The translations under genes were made by a program, and so were the position numbers. From an uncultured Maribacter sp. (GTDB taxonomy: Bacteria > Bacteroidota > Bacteroidia > Flavobacteriales > Flavobacteriaceae), in NCBI RefSeq assembly GCF_947500405.1, contig NZ_CANMRY010000007.1, forward strand, positions 143,441 to 207,440: 64,000 nucleotides of DNA, given 5' to 3'. This document shows, one piece after another, positions 28,421 to 37,638 of this stretch (position 1 is its first letter; every line of letters starts with the position of its first letter). The notes under the pieces are model-generated. The model saw nothing but the letters and a program-made list of their open reading frames with translations, had not been told where the DNA came from and searched no databases.

Positions 28421-29488
28421 CTACAATGTATTAACATTGTTTAAATCTTCAAAGGCTTTTTTCAATCTTTCTACAAAAGATTTTTCTCCTTCACGTAACC
28501 AAACTCTTGGGTCATAGAATTTTTTATTAGGCTCATCTGCCCCTTTAGGGTTTCCTATTTGTCCTTGTAAGTAATCTTTTTTATCTTGAATATAATCTCT
28601 TACCCCTGCTAAGAATGCATATTGTAAATCTGTATCTATATTCATTTTTATTACTCCGTAGCTAATACCTTCACGAATTTCTTCTACAGTTGATCCTGAT
28701 CCACCATGGAATACAAAATCTATGTGATTATGCTCTACATTGTATTTTTTAGATATATACTCTTGAGAGTTTAAAAGAATTTTTGGAGTTAATTTTACAT
28801 TTCCAGGCTTATAAACACCGTGAACATTACCAAAAGCGGCAGCAATTGTAAATCTAGGGCTTACTTTAGAAAGTTCCTCATAAGCATAAGCAACTTCTTC
28901 TGGTTGTGTATACAATTTAGAATCATCTACATCAGAATTGTCTACACCATCTTCTTCGCCACCTGTAATTCCTAATTCTATTTCTAAAGTCATATCCATT
29001 TTGCTCATGCGCTCAAGATATCCTTTACATATTTCTATATTTTCTTCTAAAGGTTCTTCAGAAAGATCTATCATATGAGAACTAAAAAGAGATTTTCCAG
29101 TTTCTGCATAATGCTTTTCACTAGCGTCTAAAAGACCATCTATCCATGGTAATAATTTTTTAGCACAGTGATCTGTATGTAAAATAACTGTTGCTCCATA
29201 AGCTTCAGCTAATTGGTGAACATGTTTTGCTCCTGCAATAGCTCCTTGTATAGCAGCATTTTGACCTTCATTAGAAAGACCTTTACCTGCATTAAATTGA
29301 GCTCCCCCATTGGAGAATTGAATAATTACTGGAGCATTTAAACTTGCAGCAGTTTCTAATACACCATTAATAGTGTCTGATCCAATAACGTTTACAGCTG
29401 GTAGAGCAAATCTTTTTTCTTTTGCGTAATTAAAAATTTCTTGAACTTGATCTCCAGTTGCAACTCCTGGTTTTATGTTGTGAGCCAT
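28421..29488 (-). CDS. fbaA: Class II fructose-bisphosphate aldolase
   Basis: Zinc-dependent aldolase (355 aa) of glycolysis and gluconeogenesis, cleaving fructose 1,6-bisphosphate to two triose phosphates. Zinc and substrate motifs are visible: ILHTDHCAKKLLPW (the H-x-D-H zinc region), LEIELGITGGEEDGVD, and DFVFHGGSGS near the third histidine. The length and the long type of loop fit class IIA. A promoter element lies 37 bp upstream at 29526. accD follows. Confidence 0.97.
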   Translation of the reverse strand: MAHNIKPGVATGDQVQEIFNYAKEKRFALPAVNVIGSDTINGVLETAASLNAPVIIQFSNGGAQFNAGKGLSNEGQNAAIQGAIAGAKHVHQLAEAYGATVILHTDHCAKKLLPWIDGLLDASEKHYAETGKSLFSSHMIDLSEEPLEENIEICKGYLERMSKMDMTLEIELGITGGEEDGVDNSDVDDSKLYTQPEEVAYAYEELSKVSPRFTIAAAFGNVHGVYKPGNVKLTPKILLNSQEYISKKYNVEHNHIDFVFHGGSGSTVEEIREGISYGVIKMNIDTDLQYAFLAGVRDYIQDKKDYLQGQIGNPKGADEPNKKFYDPRVWLREGEKSFVERLKKAFEDLNNVNTL

Positions 29489-29525
29489 TTTTTATTTGTT
29501 AAAAGTTTAAAAAAAAATTGAGTAA

Positions 29526-29533
29526 CAAAAGTA
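29526..29533 (-). promoter_or_regulatory. Promoter -7 element for fbaA-accD
   Basis: TACTTTTG on the minus strand, a perfect TAnnTTTG match 37 bp before the fbaA ATG. Confidence 0.6.
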
Positions 29534-29639
29534 TTAAAAATTATTCATAGGTAATTGTCTTTTTGTTTGTAAACAAGGAGTTTAGTGTGTATAAATAGTC
29601 TATAACGTTTGCGTTTGTTAAAAAAAAACAAATAAGAGT

Positions 29640-32219
29640 TTAAAATGGGTAATTAATACCAATTTGAAGTACCGAATTTGCAAAATTATAGTCTCTGAAC
29701 CATCTTTTTGAGGTTATTTCGGCTGGGTTATAGGTTTTAAACCCTAAATCTACTCTAAAAATAAAATAAGTAGCGTCATACCGTACTCCAAAACCAGTTC
29801 CTAAAGCAATATCTTTTAAAGATTCTATACCATTAAAGGTAGCATTGGGGTCTTCTACATTATCAAAAACGTTCCAAATGTTTCCAGCATCAGCAAAAAT
29901 AGCGCCATTAAAATTTCCTAAAACAGGAAATCTGTATTCAAGATTTAAAGCAATTTTAAAGTTAGCCTCGTTAAAATCATTAATTGCATCTGTTTTTCCT
30001 GGCCCCAGAGAGTATGGAAACCAAGCTCTATTGTCATTAGAACCACCAGCAAAATAACTGCGAACAAAAGGGATGTTTTCTGAGTTTCCGTAAGGTATCG
30101 CAATTCCTGTAAAACTCCTAAAAGCTAATACGTTAGATTGGTTTAGATCCCAATACTTAATATAATCTAATTCGGTTTTAATATATTGAGAGTAGGGTAC
30201 ATTAAAAACAAGAAGCTGTTTATCATCATTTTCTTTAAATGGGGTAAGATAGGATAGTCCAGACAAAAAATTACCTGCACTTTCTAGTTTAAACCTAAAT
30301 TGATAATAATTATTATCCGTGATTCCTTTTTTATTGTTTTTTGAGTAGGTGTAGTTACTAGCAAAAATTAAATTGTTTTCAGTTAACCTTTCTTGTCTTT
30401 CTTTAATGCTTCTAACATTGTCTTTATCTTCGGTAGTAGTGGCAATTTCGTTATTTAGAACAGCATTCATGAAGCCATTTGTACCTTCAGGGATTGTTAG
30501 AGCAGTATTAGTACTCCCATCTTCAGTTCTAAAAAAATTACTTAGTTCGGGTAGTGTTTCGTAATTATCAGCTATTTTATCAAGATTGTTATAGGAGCTT
30601 TGGTAAACCTCAAAAAAGCGATTTGTATTCTTATTGTTTACATATTGTATGTTTAGAAGTTCCACAGTATTTTGTTTAAAATCTGACGGAGTCCAATTGT
30701 AACCGAGAATGGTATTAAATGTTTGTTTATCTAAACCTATATTTTTTTGAAAGCTTGTTCCTATTGTTGCTCTTGTTTGTGGTAAAAAGTAATTAGGAAT
30801 TATTTTATCCGTATTAATAAACGGAAGCCAAATTCTAGGAAAATTAAGATTAATATCACCGCCTATTTCAGAGAAAAAATTATCTAAAAGTGTAGAGTTA
30901 CTTAATAATCCAAAGGTTCCTTTAGCAGATAGGCTAAGTGTTTCTGCCCCGTTAAAGATATTACGCATTAGTAAGGAGCTTCCAAAACCAACACCTAATC
31001 TTCTTATATTAGATCTTGTTATTTCTAAATTTGTTTCTAAAGCGTACTTAGACCTGCTAGCTAAGTATACATTGGCATCTAGGGTGTTATTTTCTTGGTC
31101 AAAATTTATACTTGGGTACTTAAAAACATTTAAACTAGTAATTTGTCTGTAAGTTCTTATTTTATCTATGTCTCTATAAATACTATCTTTTTTAAAAAAA
31201 ATAGCATTAACAAGTGTTTTGGGTTTGTATCTTAATTTGTCTTTATAATAGATGGTATAATTGTTATACTCTATAGATTGTTGATTGTTTTCTTCACCAT
31301 CATATAAATAATCGGTATAAATATTGACTTTGTTAAATTTTGAAATTTTATAATTAGATGTAGTTATGGCACTGTCTCCTCTTACTTTAAGACCAGCAAT
31401 AACTAATTCTACATTCATTAATTGGTCATTAGCAATTTTAGTAGTATCGGTGGCTATATCATAACTAATAGAACTTTCTTGAAAATTGTAAATACCATTA
31501 TTTCTAAAAATATAGGTTAGTCTTTCTCTTTCGTTATTAAAGTTATTTAAATCAAACTGTTGGCCAGATTTGACAAAAGAATTTGATTTATGAGCTAAGT
31601 AAATAGAATCTATTACCGTAGAAGTAATTTTTTTGGAAACAGAGTCTAATTTAAAAGGCTTTCCTAAAGCTACTTTATAATTAATAGCGGCTCTTTTTTT
31701 TCTTTTACTAGAATCTATTTCAAAAGTAGTGTTGTTGTTAAAATAGCCTTTGGTATCGTAGTAAGCGCTTAGTCTTTCTAATGTTTTAGTTGTTTTAGAA
31801 GAGTCAATTATAGAAGGTGCTTCTCCAATGTTTTTTAACCAAACACTCATTCCTTTTACTATAAAAGATTCTCCAAGTCTATTAACTTGTTTTTGGGATA
31901 ATAGATTAACCAGTCTTTGTTCTCTTTTTTCTTTTTTATATAACCAATTTTGAAAAGAGGAATCTGGATTTTTTTTAGCCAGATTGTATAGGTTTAGACG
32001 TAGAGGGTAGCCCAATATGGTGCTGTTCTTTTTTTGAACAATAAGACTTTCTACATCTTCATCGTTTATTTTTTGATTATTCGTATAAACATTGTTTTTT
32101 GTAAGCAGCAAATCATTGTCTCCAACTCTTTTTAATGCATTGCAGGAAGTAATTGCTATAGCAAAAAATAATAAGCTTATTTTAGCAATGTTTTTTTTAA
32201 AGCGCCACAAAATCCTCAT
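29640..32219 (-). CDS. tamL: TamL-like outer-membrane assembly lipoprotein (BamA/TamA superfamily)
   Basis: Outer-membrane 16-strand beta-barrel protein (859 aa from the ATG chosen). The N-terminus is a lipoprotein signal ending AIAITSC, a trait of the Bacteroidetes TamL branch. POTRA-like domains (about 30-400) precede the Omp85 barrel, which has GGSNDNRAWFPYSLGPG and GFGVRYDATYFIFRVDLGFK near the end. A TTG-started extension to 32261 exists but would run into the divergent methyltransferase gene. A promoter box at 32226 supports the ATG at 32219. It probably inserts or secretes outer-membrane proteins. Confidence 0.9.
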   Translation of the reverse strand: MRILWRFKKNIAKISLLFFAIAITSCNALKRVGDNDLLLTKNNVYTNNQKINDEDVESLIVQKKNSTILGYPLRLNLYNLAKKNPDSSFQNWLYKKEKREQRLVNLLSQKQVNRLGESFIVKGMSVWLKNIGEAPSIIDSSKTTKTLERLSAYYDTKGYFNNNTTFEIDSSKRKKRAAINYKVALGKPFKLDSVSKKITSTVIDSIYLAHKSNSFVKSGQQFDLNNFNNERERLTYIFRNNGIYNFQESSISYDIATDTTKIANDQLMNVELVIAGLKVRGDSAITTSNYKISKFNKVNIYTDYLYDGEENNQQSIEYNNYTIYYKDKLRYKPKTLVNAIFFKKDSIYRDIDKIRTYRQITSLNVFKYPSINFDQENNTLDANVYLASRSKYALETNLEITRSNIRRLGVGFGSSLLMRNIFNGAETLSLSAKGTFGLLSNSTLLDNFFSEIGGDINLNFPRIWLPFINTDKIIPNYFLPQTRATIGTSFQKNIGLDKQTFNTILGYNWTPSDFKQNTVELLNIQYVNNKNTNRFFEVYQSSYNNLDKIADNYETLPELSNFFRTEDGSTNTALTIPEGTNGFMNAVLNNEIATTTEDKDNVRSIKERQERLTENNLIFASNYTYSKNNKKGITDNNYYQFRFKLESAGNFLSGLSYLTPFKENDDKQLLVFNVPYSQYIKTELDYIKYWDLNQSNVLAFRSFTGIAIPYGNSENIPFVRSYFAGGSNDNRAWFPYSLGPGKTDAINDFNEANFKIALNLEYRFPVLGNFNGAIFADAGNIWNVFDNVEDPNATFNGIESLKDIALGTGFGVRYDATYFIFRVDLGFKTYNPAEITSKRWFRDYNFANSVLQIGINYPF

Positions 32220-32225
32220 AGAAAT

Positions 32226-32233
32226 CAAAAATA
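32226..32233 (-). promoter_or_regulatory. Promoter -7 element for tamL, 6 nt from its ATG
   Basis: TATTTTTG on the minus strand, a perfect TAnnTTTG match. The spacing to the tamL ATG would give an almost leaderless mRNA. Confidence 0.55.
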
Positions 32234-32243
32234 CATTATTTGT

Positions 32244-32972
32244 ATGGTTGTTAAAAGCCAAATAAAACTTATAAGAAGTCTACAGCAAAAAAAATGCCGA
32301 ATTGAGCATAAAATGTTCGTTGTAGAAGGAAAAAAAACGGTGAACGAGTTATTGGCTTCTAAAATAAGGACTTATAAAGTGTTTAGTACCGATGAAAATT
32401 ATAAAAAAGAAATTGGGGGAATTTGCGACCTAATAAGTGTTAAAGAGTTAAGTCAAATTAGCTCTTTAAAAAACCCTAGTTCTGTTTTAGGAGTTTTTTA
32501 TATTCCAGAGCCTTCAAAAATTGATAAGGAAGATTGGGTAGTTGTTTTAGATGATGTTCGCGACCCAGGAAATTTGGGTACAATAATTAGATTATGCGAT
32601 TGGTTTGGGATAAAAAACTTAATTTGTTCTGCAACTACGGTAGATTGTTATAACCCTAAAGTTTTGCAAGCTACAATGGGGTCTATTACAAGAGTGAATA
32701 TTACCTATATGGATATTTCTTCCTTTTTAAGAGAGTGTAATATACCTGTTTATGGAACTTTTATGAATGGAGAGGTGGTTTATACACAAACTTTGCCTAA
32801 GAAAGGTGTTTTGGTAATGGGTAATGAAGCCAACGGCATTTCTAAAAATATAGAAAATAGTTGTACTAATAAAATTGCAATTCCGCAGTTTGGTACATCT
32901 ACCACCGAAAGTTTAAATGTAGCAACTGCAACCTCAATTTTATTAAATGAAATACGAAGAAGTAGTTTTTAA
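32244..32972 (+). CDS. TrmH/SpoU-family RNA 2'-O-methyltransferase
   Basis: SPOUT methyltransferase (242 aa) with an N-terminal L30e-like substrate-binding domain (RSLQQKKCRIEHKMFVVEGKKTV) and the SpoU domain: DDVRDPGNLGTIIRLCDWFG, GNEANGIS and IPQFGTSTTESLNVATATSI. It uses S-adenosylmethionine to methylate ribose in rRNA or tRNA. The exact target cannot be told from sequence. It is divergent from tamL and convergent with porT, 6 bp apart. Confidence 0.93.
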   Translation: MVVKSQIKLIRSLQQKKCRIEHKMFVVEGKKTVNELLASKIRTYKVFSTDENYKKEIGGICDLISVKELSQISSLKNPSSVLGVFYIPEPSKIDKEDWVVVLDDVRDPGNLGTIIRLCDWFGIKNLICSATTVDCYNPKVLQATMGSITRVNITYMDISSFLRECNIPVYGTFMNGEVVYTQTLPKKGVLVMGNEANGISKNIENSCTNKIAIPQFGTSTTESLNVATATSILLNEIRRSSF

Positions 32973-32978
32973 AAGAAA

Positions 32979-33734
32979 CTATTCAAAAGTAAAGTTTATA
33001 AAAAGCCCTCTAGTTTGCATCATGTCAATATTCCCAGTCCAAGGACTATTAGGGTCTACATCTTTAACTAGTTCATCTGTTAATGCAAAAACACCGCGTA
33101 TAGATGGGGAGAATTTAAAATATTCTAAATAAAAATCTATACCAAAACCAATTTCATAGTTGTATACCGATTTTTTCATTCTAAAGGTGCCGGCAGAGTT
33201 ATCATCTAAACTAGTTTCGTTACTTCCTAAATTCATGGAAGTAGAAACACCACCAACCAAATAAGGTTTCCAGTTTCCAAGTCTTTTGGTACTGGCTTTT
33301 AGTAACAATGGAAAATTAATATAGGTAGATTTTACTTCTCTTATAGCATCTCTTTTTTCAGTAAAACCGGTAAATCCAAGATTTCTAGAGGTGTATGATA
33401 GCCCAGGCTCAAATCTAAGGTCTAAATGGTTGTTTAGGCGTAGTTCCCCAATTAATCCAACATTAAAGCCTATGCTTTTTTCTACTAGAATATCTGGAGC
33501 ATTATTTATATAGCTAAATTTAAAATCATATTGATTAAAACCTAAATAATACCCCCAATTTAATAATGGTTCGTCTTCTGTTTCTAAATTAAGAACAGGT
33601 TTCTCATTAAATTGAGCTGATAAATTATTAGAAATAAAAAACAATCCCAATAACAAAGAAAAGAGCAACGTCTTTCTTATGCTGTTTAATGAGAATTTAT
33701 TTTTTAATGTAGTATAAAATACTTTTATTGCCAT
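32979..33734 (-). CDS. porT: Type IX secretion protein PorT/SprT family
   Basis: Outer-membrane beta-barrel protein (251 aa) with a signal peptide (about 24-41, ending NLSAQ) and repeated amphipathic strands such as FRFEPG-like LDLRFEPGLSYTSRNLGF and YNYEIGFGIDFYLEYFKFSPSIRG. It is assigned to PorT, a T9SS component essential for secretion in Porphyromonas and Flavobacterium, on general fold, size and the ubiE-porT gene order seen in Flavobacteriia. It starts 21 bp after the ubiE stop and is probably in one operon. Confidence 0.85.
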   Translation of the reverse strand: MAIKVFYTTLKNKFSLNSIRKTLLFSLLLGLFFISNNLSAQFNEKPVLNLETEDEPLLNWGYYLGFNQYDFKFSYINNAPDILVEKSIGFNVGLIGELRLNNHLDLRFEPGLSYTSRNLGFTGFTEKRDAIREVKSTYINFPLLLKASTKRLGNWKPYLVGGVSTSMNLGSNETSLDDNSAGTFRMKKSVYNYEIGFGIDFYLEYFKFSPSIRGVFALTDELVKDVDPNSPWTGNIDMMQTRGLFINFTFE

Positions 33735-33755
33735 AATTTCACTGCCCTTTATTGG

Positions 33756-34484
33756 CTATTTGGTAGCAACATATATTGTTGCAACACCAAAAGTTTGAGG
33801 TTTATTAACTACATCTATAAACCCAATTTTGCGTAAAATATTGTTGAAGTTTTCTCCATGAGGAAAAACAGAGGCAGATTCACTTAAATAAGCGTAAGCA
33901 GAACGGTCTTTAGAAAAGATTCTTCCAATAAGCGGTAATATTCTTTTTGTGTAAAAACTGTAGCCTTGTTTGTATGGTGTTTTTGTAGGAACTGAAGTCT
34001 CTAAAACAACAAAAGAACCATTTGGTTTTAATACTCTAAAAATTTCGGCTAATCCTTTTTCTAGAGTTTCAAAATTACGAACACCAAAAGCAACAGTAAC
34101 AGCATCAAAAGAGTTGTCCTTAAATGGTAAATTTTCGCTGTCACCTACCACCATTTCTATGGTGTTTGCTAGTTTTTTATCTTTAATTTTGTCTTTTCCA
34201 ACTTCTAACATTCCAGGGGAAATATCTAATCCAACTATTTTAGAAGCGCCAGTCTTTACCATATTTATTGCTAAATCACCGGTTCCAGTTGCAATATCTA
34301 AAATAGAATTTGGTTTGTTTTTGGTTAAAATAGCAACAACTCTATTTCTCCATTTAATATCAATTCCAAAAGAAATTACACGGTTTAAGCCATCGTAGTT
34401 TTTAGAGATGTTGTTAAACATTTGCGTAACCTGTTCTTTTTTTCCTAGGTCAGAGTCTTTGTATGGTGTAACCCTTTTGGTCAT
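33756..34484 (-). CDS. ubiE: Demethylmenaquinone methyltransferase UbiE/MenG
   Basis: SAM-dependent C-methyltransferase (242 aa from the ATG chosen), last step of menaquinone synthesis. Motifs are [11 protein letters not shown] (motif I), [28 protein letters not shown] (in two parts) and GGSF-like [14 protein letters not shown]-started version extends 6 codons upstream, but the TATATTTG promoter at 34500 overlaps that TTG, so the ATG at 34484 is preferred. porT follows in the same direction. Confidence 0.94.
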   Translation of the reverse strand: MTKRVTPYKDSDLGKKEQVTQMFNNISKNYDGLNRVISFGIDIKWRNRVVAILTKNKPNSILDIATGTGDLAINMVKTGASKIVGLDISPGMLEVGKDKIKDKKLANTIEMVVGDSENLPFKDNSFDAVTVAFGVRNFETLEKGLAEIFRVLKPNGSFVVLETSVPTKTPYKQGYSFYTKRILPLIGRIFSKDRSAYAYLSESASVFPHGENFNNILRKIGFIDVVNKPQTFGVATIYVATK

Positions 34485-34499
34485 TTTTTCAATTTTTGG

Positions 34500-34507
34500 C
34501 AAATATA
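34500..34507 (-). promoter_or_regulatory. Promoter -7 element for ubiE-porT
   Basis: TATATTTG on the minus strand, a perfect TAnnTTTG match, 15 bp before the ATG at 34484. A TTG lies 15 bp further upstream, close to the usual -33 distance. Confidence 0.65.
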
Positions 34508-34607
34508 CAATTTAGGAATAAGCAAGTACATCTTTATTTATACAATAAAAGCAAGTAATCTTATGTTCTTTAAAGAGTTAAAGTGTATAGCAACCAATAA
34601 AATTATG

Positions 34608-34615
34608 TAATTTTG
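34608..34615 (+). promoter_or_regulatory. Promoter -7 element for trkA-trkH
   Basis: TAATTTTG, a perfect TAnnTTTG match, 28 bp before a 33-codon leader ORF and 126 bp before the trkA ATG. Confidence 0.6.
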
Positions 34616-34643
34616 CAATGCATTTTTGCAAAATTGTAGTAAA

Positions 34644-34745
34644 ATGAACCTTCTTGAAATAAAAATACCATTTAAGGTATTGTTCTCTAATTGTTTAGAA
34701 AGGACAAATGTTCTTATTATGCTAAACTACATAAGTACTAAATGA
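34644..34745 (+). CDS. Putative 33-aa leader peptide upstream of trkA
   Basis: Short open frame (MNLLEIKIPFKVLF... 33 aa) starting at ATG 34644 and ending with a TGA at 34743-34745 that overlaps the trkA ATG (ATGA). It lies wholly inside the predicted trkA leader. The overlap is the kind seen with translational coupling. There is no known homologue, the length is short and chance is possible, so this is a candidate only. Confidence 0.35.
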   Translation: MNLLEIKIPFKVLFSNCLERTNVLIMLNYISTK

Positions 34746-36091
34746 AAATAATAATTGCGGGAGCTGGTGAAGTGGGGTTTCATTTGGCAAAATTATTCTC
34801 CTACGAATCCCAAGACATTACGCTAATAGATACCCGAAAGGATAGCTTAGCGTATGCGGATAGTCATTTAGATATTCGTGTAATTAAAGGCGATGCAACA
34901 TCTATTTCTCTTTTGCAGGATGCACAGGTACAAGACTCCGATTTAGTAATTGGAGTAACCTCTTCAGAAACAACAAACATAACTTTGTGTGTATTAGCAA
35001 AGCAATTAGGTTGTAAAAGAACTATTGCAAGAATCTCTAACACGGAGTTTATTAAAAATAAAGACATTTTAAAGTTTTCTGAATTAGGGATTGATGAGCT
35101 TATTTCTCCAGAAGCTTTAGCTGCAGAGGAGATACAATTACTTCTTAATAAATCTGCCTTTAACGACACCTATGAGTTTGAAGACGGGAAGCTAATAATG
35201 ATAGGGGTTTCCCTATTAAAAACTGCGCCATTTGTTGGTAAAATGGTTAAAGAAGCGGCAAAGATATTTCCAGAACTGCATTTTATGCCAATAGCCTTAA
35301 AAAGGTTAGGAACACAATTTACTGTAATACCAAGAGGAGATACGGTTTTTAAAGAAGGCGATCAAGTTTATTTTATTACTACTAGTGAGGGTGTAGATGA
35401 ATTGTATAAGCTAACTGGAAAGAAAAAAGAAGAAATCAAGAATGTAATGATTCTTGGTGGGAGTAAAGTAGGATTTAAGACTGCCAGAGATTTATGTGCA
35501 AGTAGATTTAATGTAAAACTGGTAGAAAAAAATAAAGAAAAGGCTTTTGATTTAGCGGACGATTTACCAAACGCTCTTATAATTAATGGTGATGGTAGAA
35601 ATGTAGAAGTTTTGCAGGAAGAAAGTTTAGAATCTATGGATGCTTTTATAGCAGTTACAGGTAATTCTGAAACCAATATAATGTCTTGTTTAGTCGCAAA
35701 ATCTAAAAAGATAAAAAAAACCATTGCGCTTGTAGAAAATATGGATTACTTCCAATTGTCACATTCTATAGGTATAGATACACTTATTAATAAAAAACTA
35801 TTGGCGGCGAATAATATTTTCCGTCATATTAGAAAAGGAGAAGTAATTGCAACTATGCGTTTAAACAATTTAAATGCAGAAATTTTGGAATTTGTTGTAA
35901 AGCCAGATTCTAAAGTTACAGGAACTATAATAAGAGAATTAGATTTTCCTAAATCGGCTACCATAGGTGGTGTTGTTAGAGATGGTAAGGGTATTATTGC
36001 TTTAGGAGGTTTTGAAATTAAAGCAGGAGATAGGGTAGTGGTATGTTGTTTGCCAAAAGTAATAGGAAGAATAGAAAGATTGTTTTTATAG
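34742..36091 (+). CDS. trkA: Trk system potassium uptake regulatory subunit TrkA
   Basis: Cytoplasmic regulator of the Trk potassium channel (449 aa). Two tandem RCK units are visible, each a Rossmann nucleotide-binding domain plus a TrkA-C domain: the first begins IIAGAGEVGFHLAKL, the second VMILGGSKVGFKTARDL at about residue 235. TrkA-C segments are near 140-215 and 370-445. These bind NAD(H) or ATP and gate TrkH. trkH starts 1 bp after the stop, so both are made from one mRNA. The start overlaps a small upstream frame. Confidence 0.95.
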   Translation: MKIIIAGAGEVGFHLAKLFSYESQDITLIDTRKDSLAYADSHLDIRVIKGDATSISLLQDAQVQDSDLVIGVTSSETTNITLCVLAKQLGCKRTIARISNTEFIKNKDILKFSELGIDELISPEALAAEEIQLLLNKSAFNDTYEFEDGKLIMIGVSLLKTAPFVGKMVKEAAKIFPELHFMPIALKRLGTQFTVIPRGDTVFKEGDQVYFITTSEGVDELYKLTGKKKEEIKNVMILGGSKVGFKTARDLCASRFNVKLVEKNKEKAFDLADDLPNALIINGDGRNVEVLQEESLESMDAFIAVTGNSETNIMSCLVAKSKKIKKTIALVENMDYFQLSHSIGIDTLINKKLLAANNIFRHIRKGEVIATMRLNNLNAEILEFVVKPDSKVTGTIIRELDFPKSATIGGVVRDGKGIIALGGFEIKAGDRVVVCCLPKVIGRIERLFL

Positions 36092-36092
36092 C

Positions 36093-37583
36093 ATGAAATT
36101 AAACTCAAAAATTATATTCCATTTAATGGGTTTGCTATTATTGTTCAATGGTTTATTTATGCTTGTTGCAGCAGTAGTAAGTGGAATATATAAAGATGGA
36201 GCTACCTTAGGTATTACATTGGCCTCTATAACAAGTATGTTTATTGGTACTTTTTTTATGTTCTATACTAGAGATCATAAAAAAGAAGTAAAAAGAAAAG
36301 AAGGGTATATTATAGTTACTTTTGGTTGGATTGTAATGTCTATTTCTGGTATGCTACCTTATTTGTTTTCTGGAGCTATTCCAGATGTTACCAATGCTTT
36401 TTTTGAAACAATATCTGGTTATACTACAACAGGTGCTTCTATATTGGATGATATTGAAGCAATGCCAGAAGGTATTTTAATTTGGCGTAGCATAACGCAT
36501 TGGATTGGTGGAATGGGAATTATTGTTCTTGCAATAGCAATATTACCTTTATTAGGAATTGGAGGTATGCAGTTATTTTCTGCAGAAGCTCCTGGCCCAA
36601 ATGCAGATAAATTGCACCCTAGAATAACAGATACTGCTAAACGGTTATGGTATATTTATGTTGGGTATACAGCTGCGGAAACTATACTATTAAAATTAGC
36701 GGGTATGTCTTTTTTTGATGCTGTTAATCATTCCTTATCAACATTGTCTACAGGAGGTTTTTCTACAAAAAATGCGAGTTTAGCATATTGGAATGATTCT
36801 CCGTTAATACAATATATTATTATACTATTTATGTTTTTAGCTGGTAGTAATTTTGTTTTAAGTTATTTTGCTTTTAAAGGAAAAATACAGCGAGTTCTTA
36901 AAGATGAAGAATTTAAATTCTATTCTATATTCATATTGGTATTTTCTATCATAGCAGCACTTGTAATTTATTACCAAGCAAATGTTCCAATTTCTGAATA
37001 CCACCCAAAAGTTTTAGGCGTAACAGAAAGTTCTTTTAGGCACTCTTTATTTCAAGTTATAGCGGTTATAACCACTACAGGTTTTGTTTCTGCAGATTTT
37101 ACTAATTGGACACCTTTTTTAACAGTATTCTTTTTTGGGTTAATGTTTTTAGGTGGTTCTGCGGGTTCTACAGCAGGAGGAATAAAAGTAATGCGGCATT
37201 TGTTAATTATAAAAAACGGATTGTTAGAGTTTAAGAGAACATTACATATAAATGCAATAATACCAGTACGCTATAATGATAAAACAATTAAAGAGCATTT
37301 TGTATATAATATAATTGCCTTTTTTGTTCTGTATATGTTGCTCTTTATTATTGGAGCATTAGTATTAGGGGCAATGGGATTAGATTTTGTTTCGGCTGTT
37401 GGTGGCGCGGCAACATCATTAGGTAACGTGGGACCTGGATTAGGAGAATTAAACCCTTTAAGTAATTTTAATGGACTCCCAGCTTTAGGAAAATGGTGGT
37501 GCGGTTTTTTAATGTTAGTGGGTAGGTTAGAGCTTTTTACGGTTTTAATATTATTTACACCTTATTTCTGGAAGAAAACGTAA
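36093..37583 (+). CDS. trkH: Trk system potassium uptake channel subunit TrkH
   Basis: Inner-membrane K+ channel-like transporter (496 aa) with four pore-forming repeats. Selectivity-filter-like loops with conserved glycines are visible: ISGYTTTGASIL, LSTLSTGGFST, ITTTGFVSADF and ATSLGNVGPGLG. The loop after the second repeat carries GGSAGSTAGGIK. It is co-transcribed with trkA. A bidirectional terminator closes the operon. Confidence 0.95.
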   Translation: MKLNSKIIFHLMGLLLLFNGLFMLVAAVVSGIYKDGATLGITLASITSMFIGTFFMFYTRDHKKEVKRKEGYIIVTFGWIVMSISGMLPYLFSGAIPDVTNAFFETISGYTTTGASILDDIEAMPEGILIWRSITHWIGGMGIIVLAIAILPLLGIGGMQLFSAEAPGPNADKLHPRITDTAKRLWYIYVGYTAAETILLKLAGMSFFDAVNHSLSTLSTGGFSTKNASLAYWNDSPLIQYIIILFMFLAGSNFVLSYFAFKGKIQRVLKDEEFKFYSIFILVFSIIAALVIYYQANVPISEYHPKVLGVTESSFRHSLFQVIAVITTTGFVSADFTNWTPFLTVFFFGLMFLGGSAGSTAGGIKVMRHLLIIKNGLLEFKRTLHINAIIPVRYNDKTIKEHFVYNIIAFFVLYMLLFIIGALVLGAMGLDFVSAVGGAATSLGNVGPGLGELNPLSNFNGLPALGKWWCGFLMLVGRLELFTVLILFTPYFWKKT

Positions 37584-37584
37584 T

Positions 37585-37620
37585 AAAAAAAGTCCTGCTC
37601 ATTAAGCAGGACTTTTTTTT
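37585..37620. terminator. Bidirectional terminator between trkH and the aminotransferase gene
   Basis: A 9-bp GC-containing stem (AGTCCTGCT/AGCAGGACT) with a 5-nt loop is flanked by an A run and a T run, so it works for both convergent genes. Confidence 0.88.
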
Positions 37621-37638
37621 AAGTTTGGAGTTTTAAGA

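Noticed and set aside
32220..32261. TTG-started N-terminal extension of the TamL-like protein
   Set aside because: It would hide the lipoprotein signal, cross the promoter box at 32226 and overlap the divergent methyltransferase gene.
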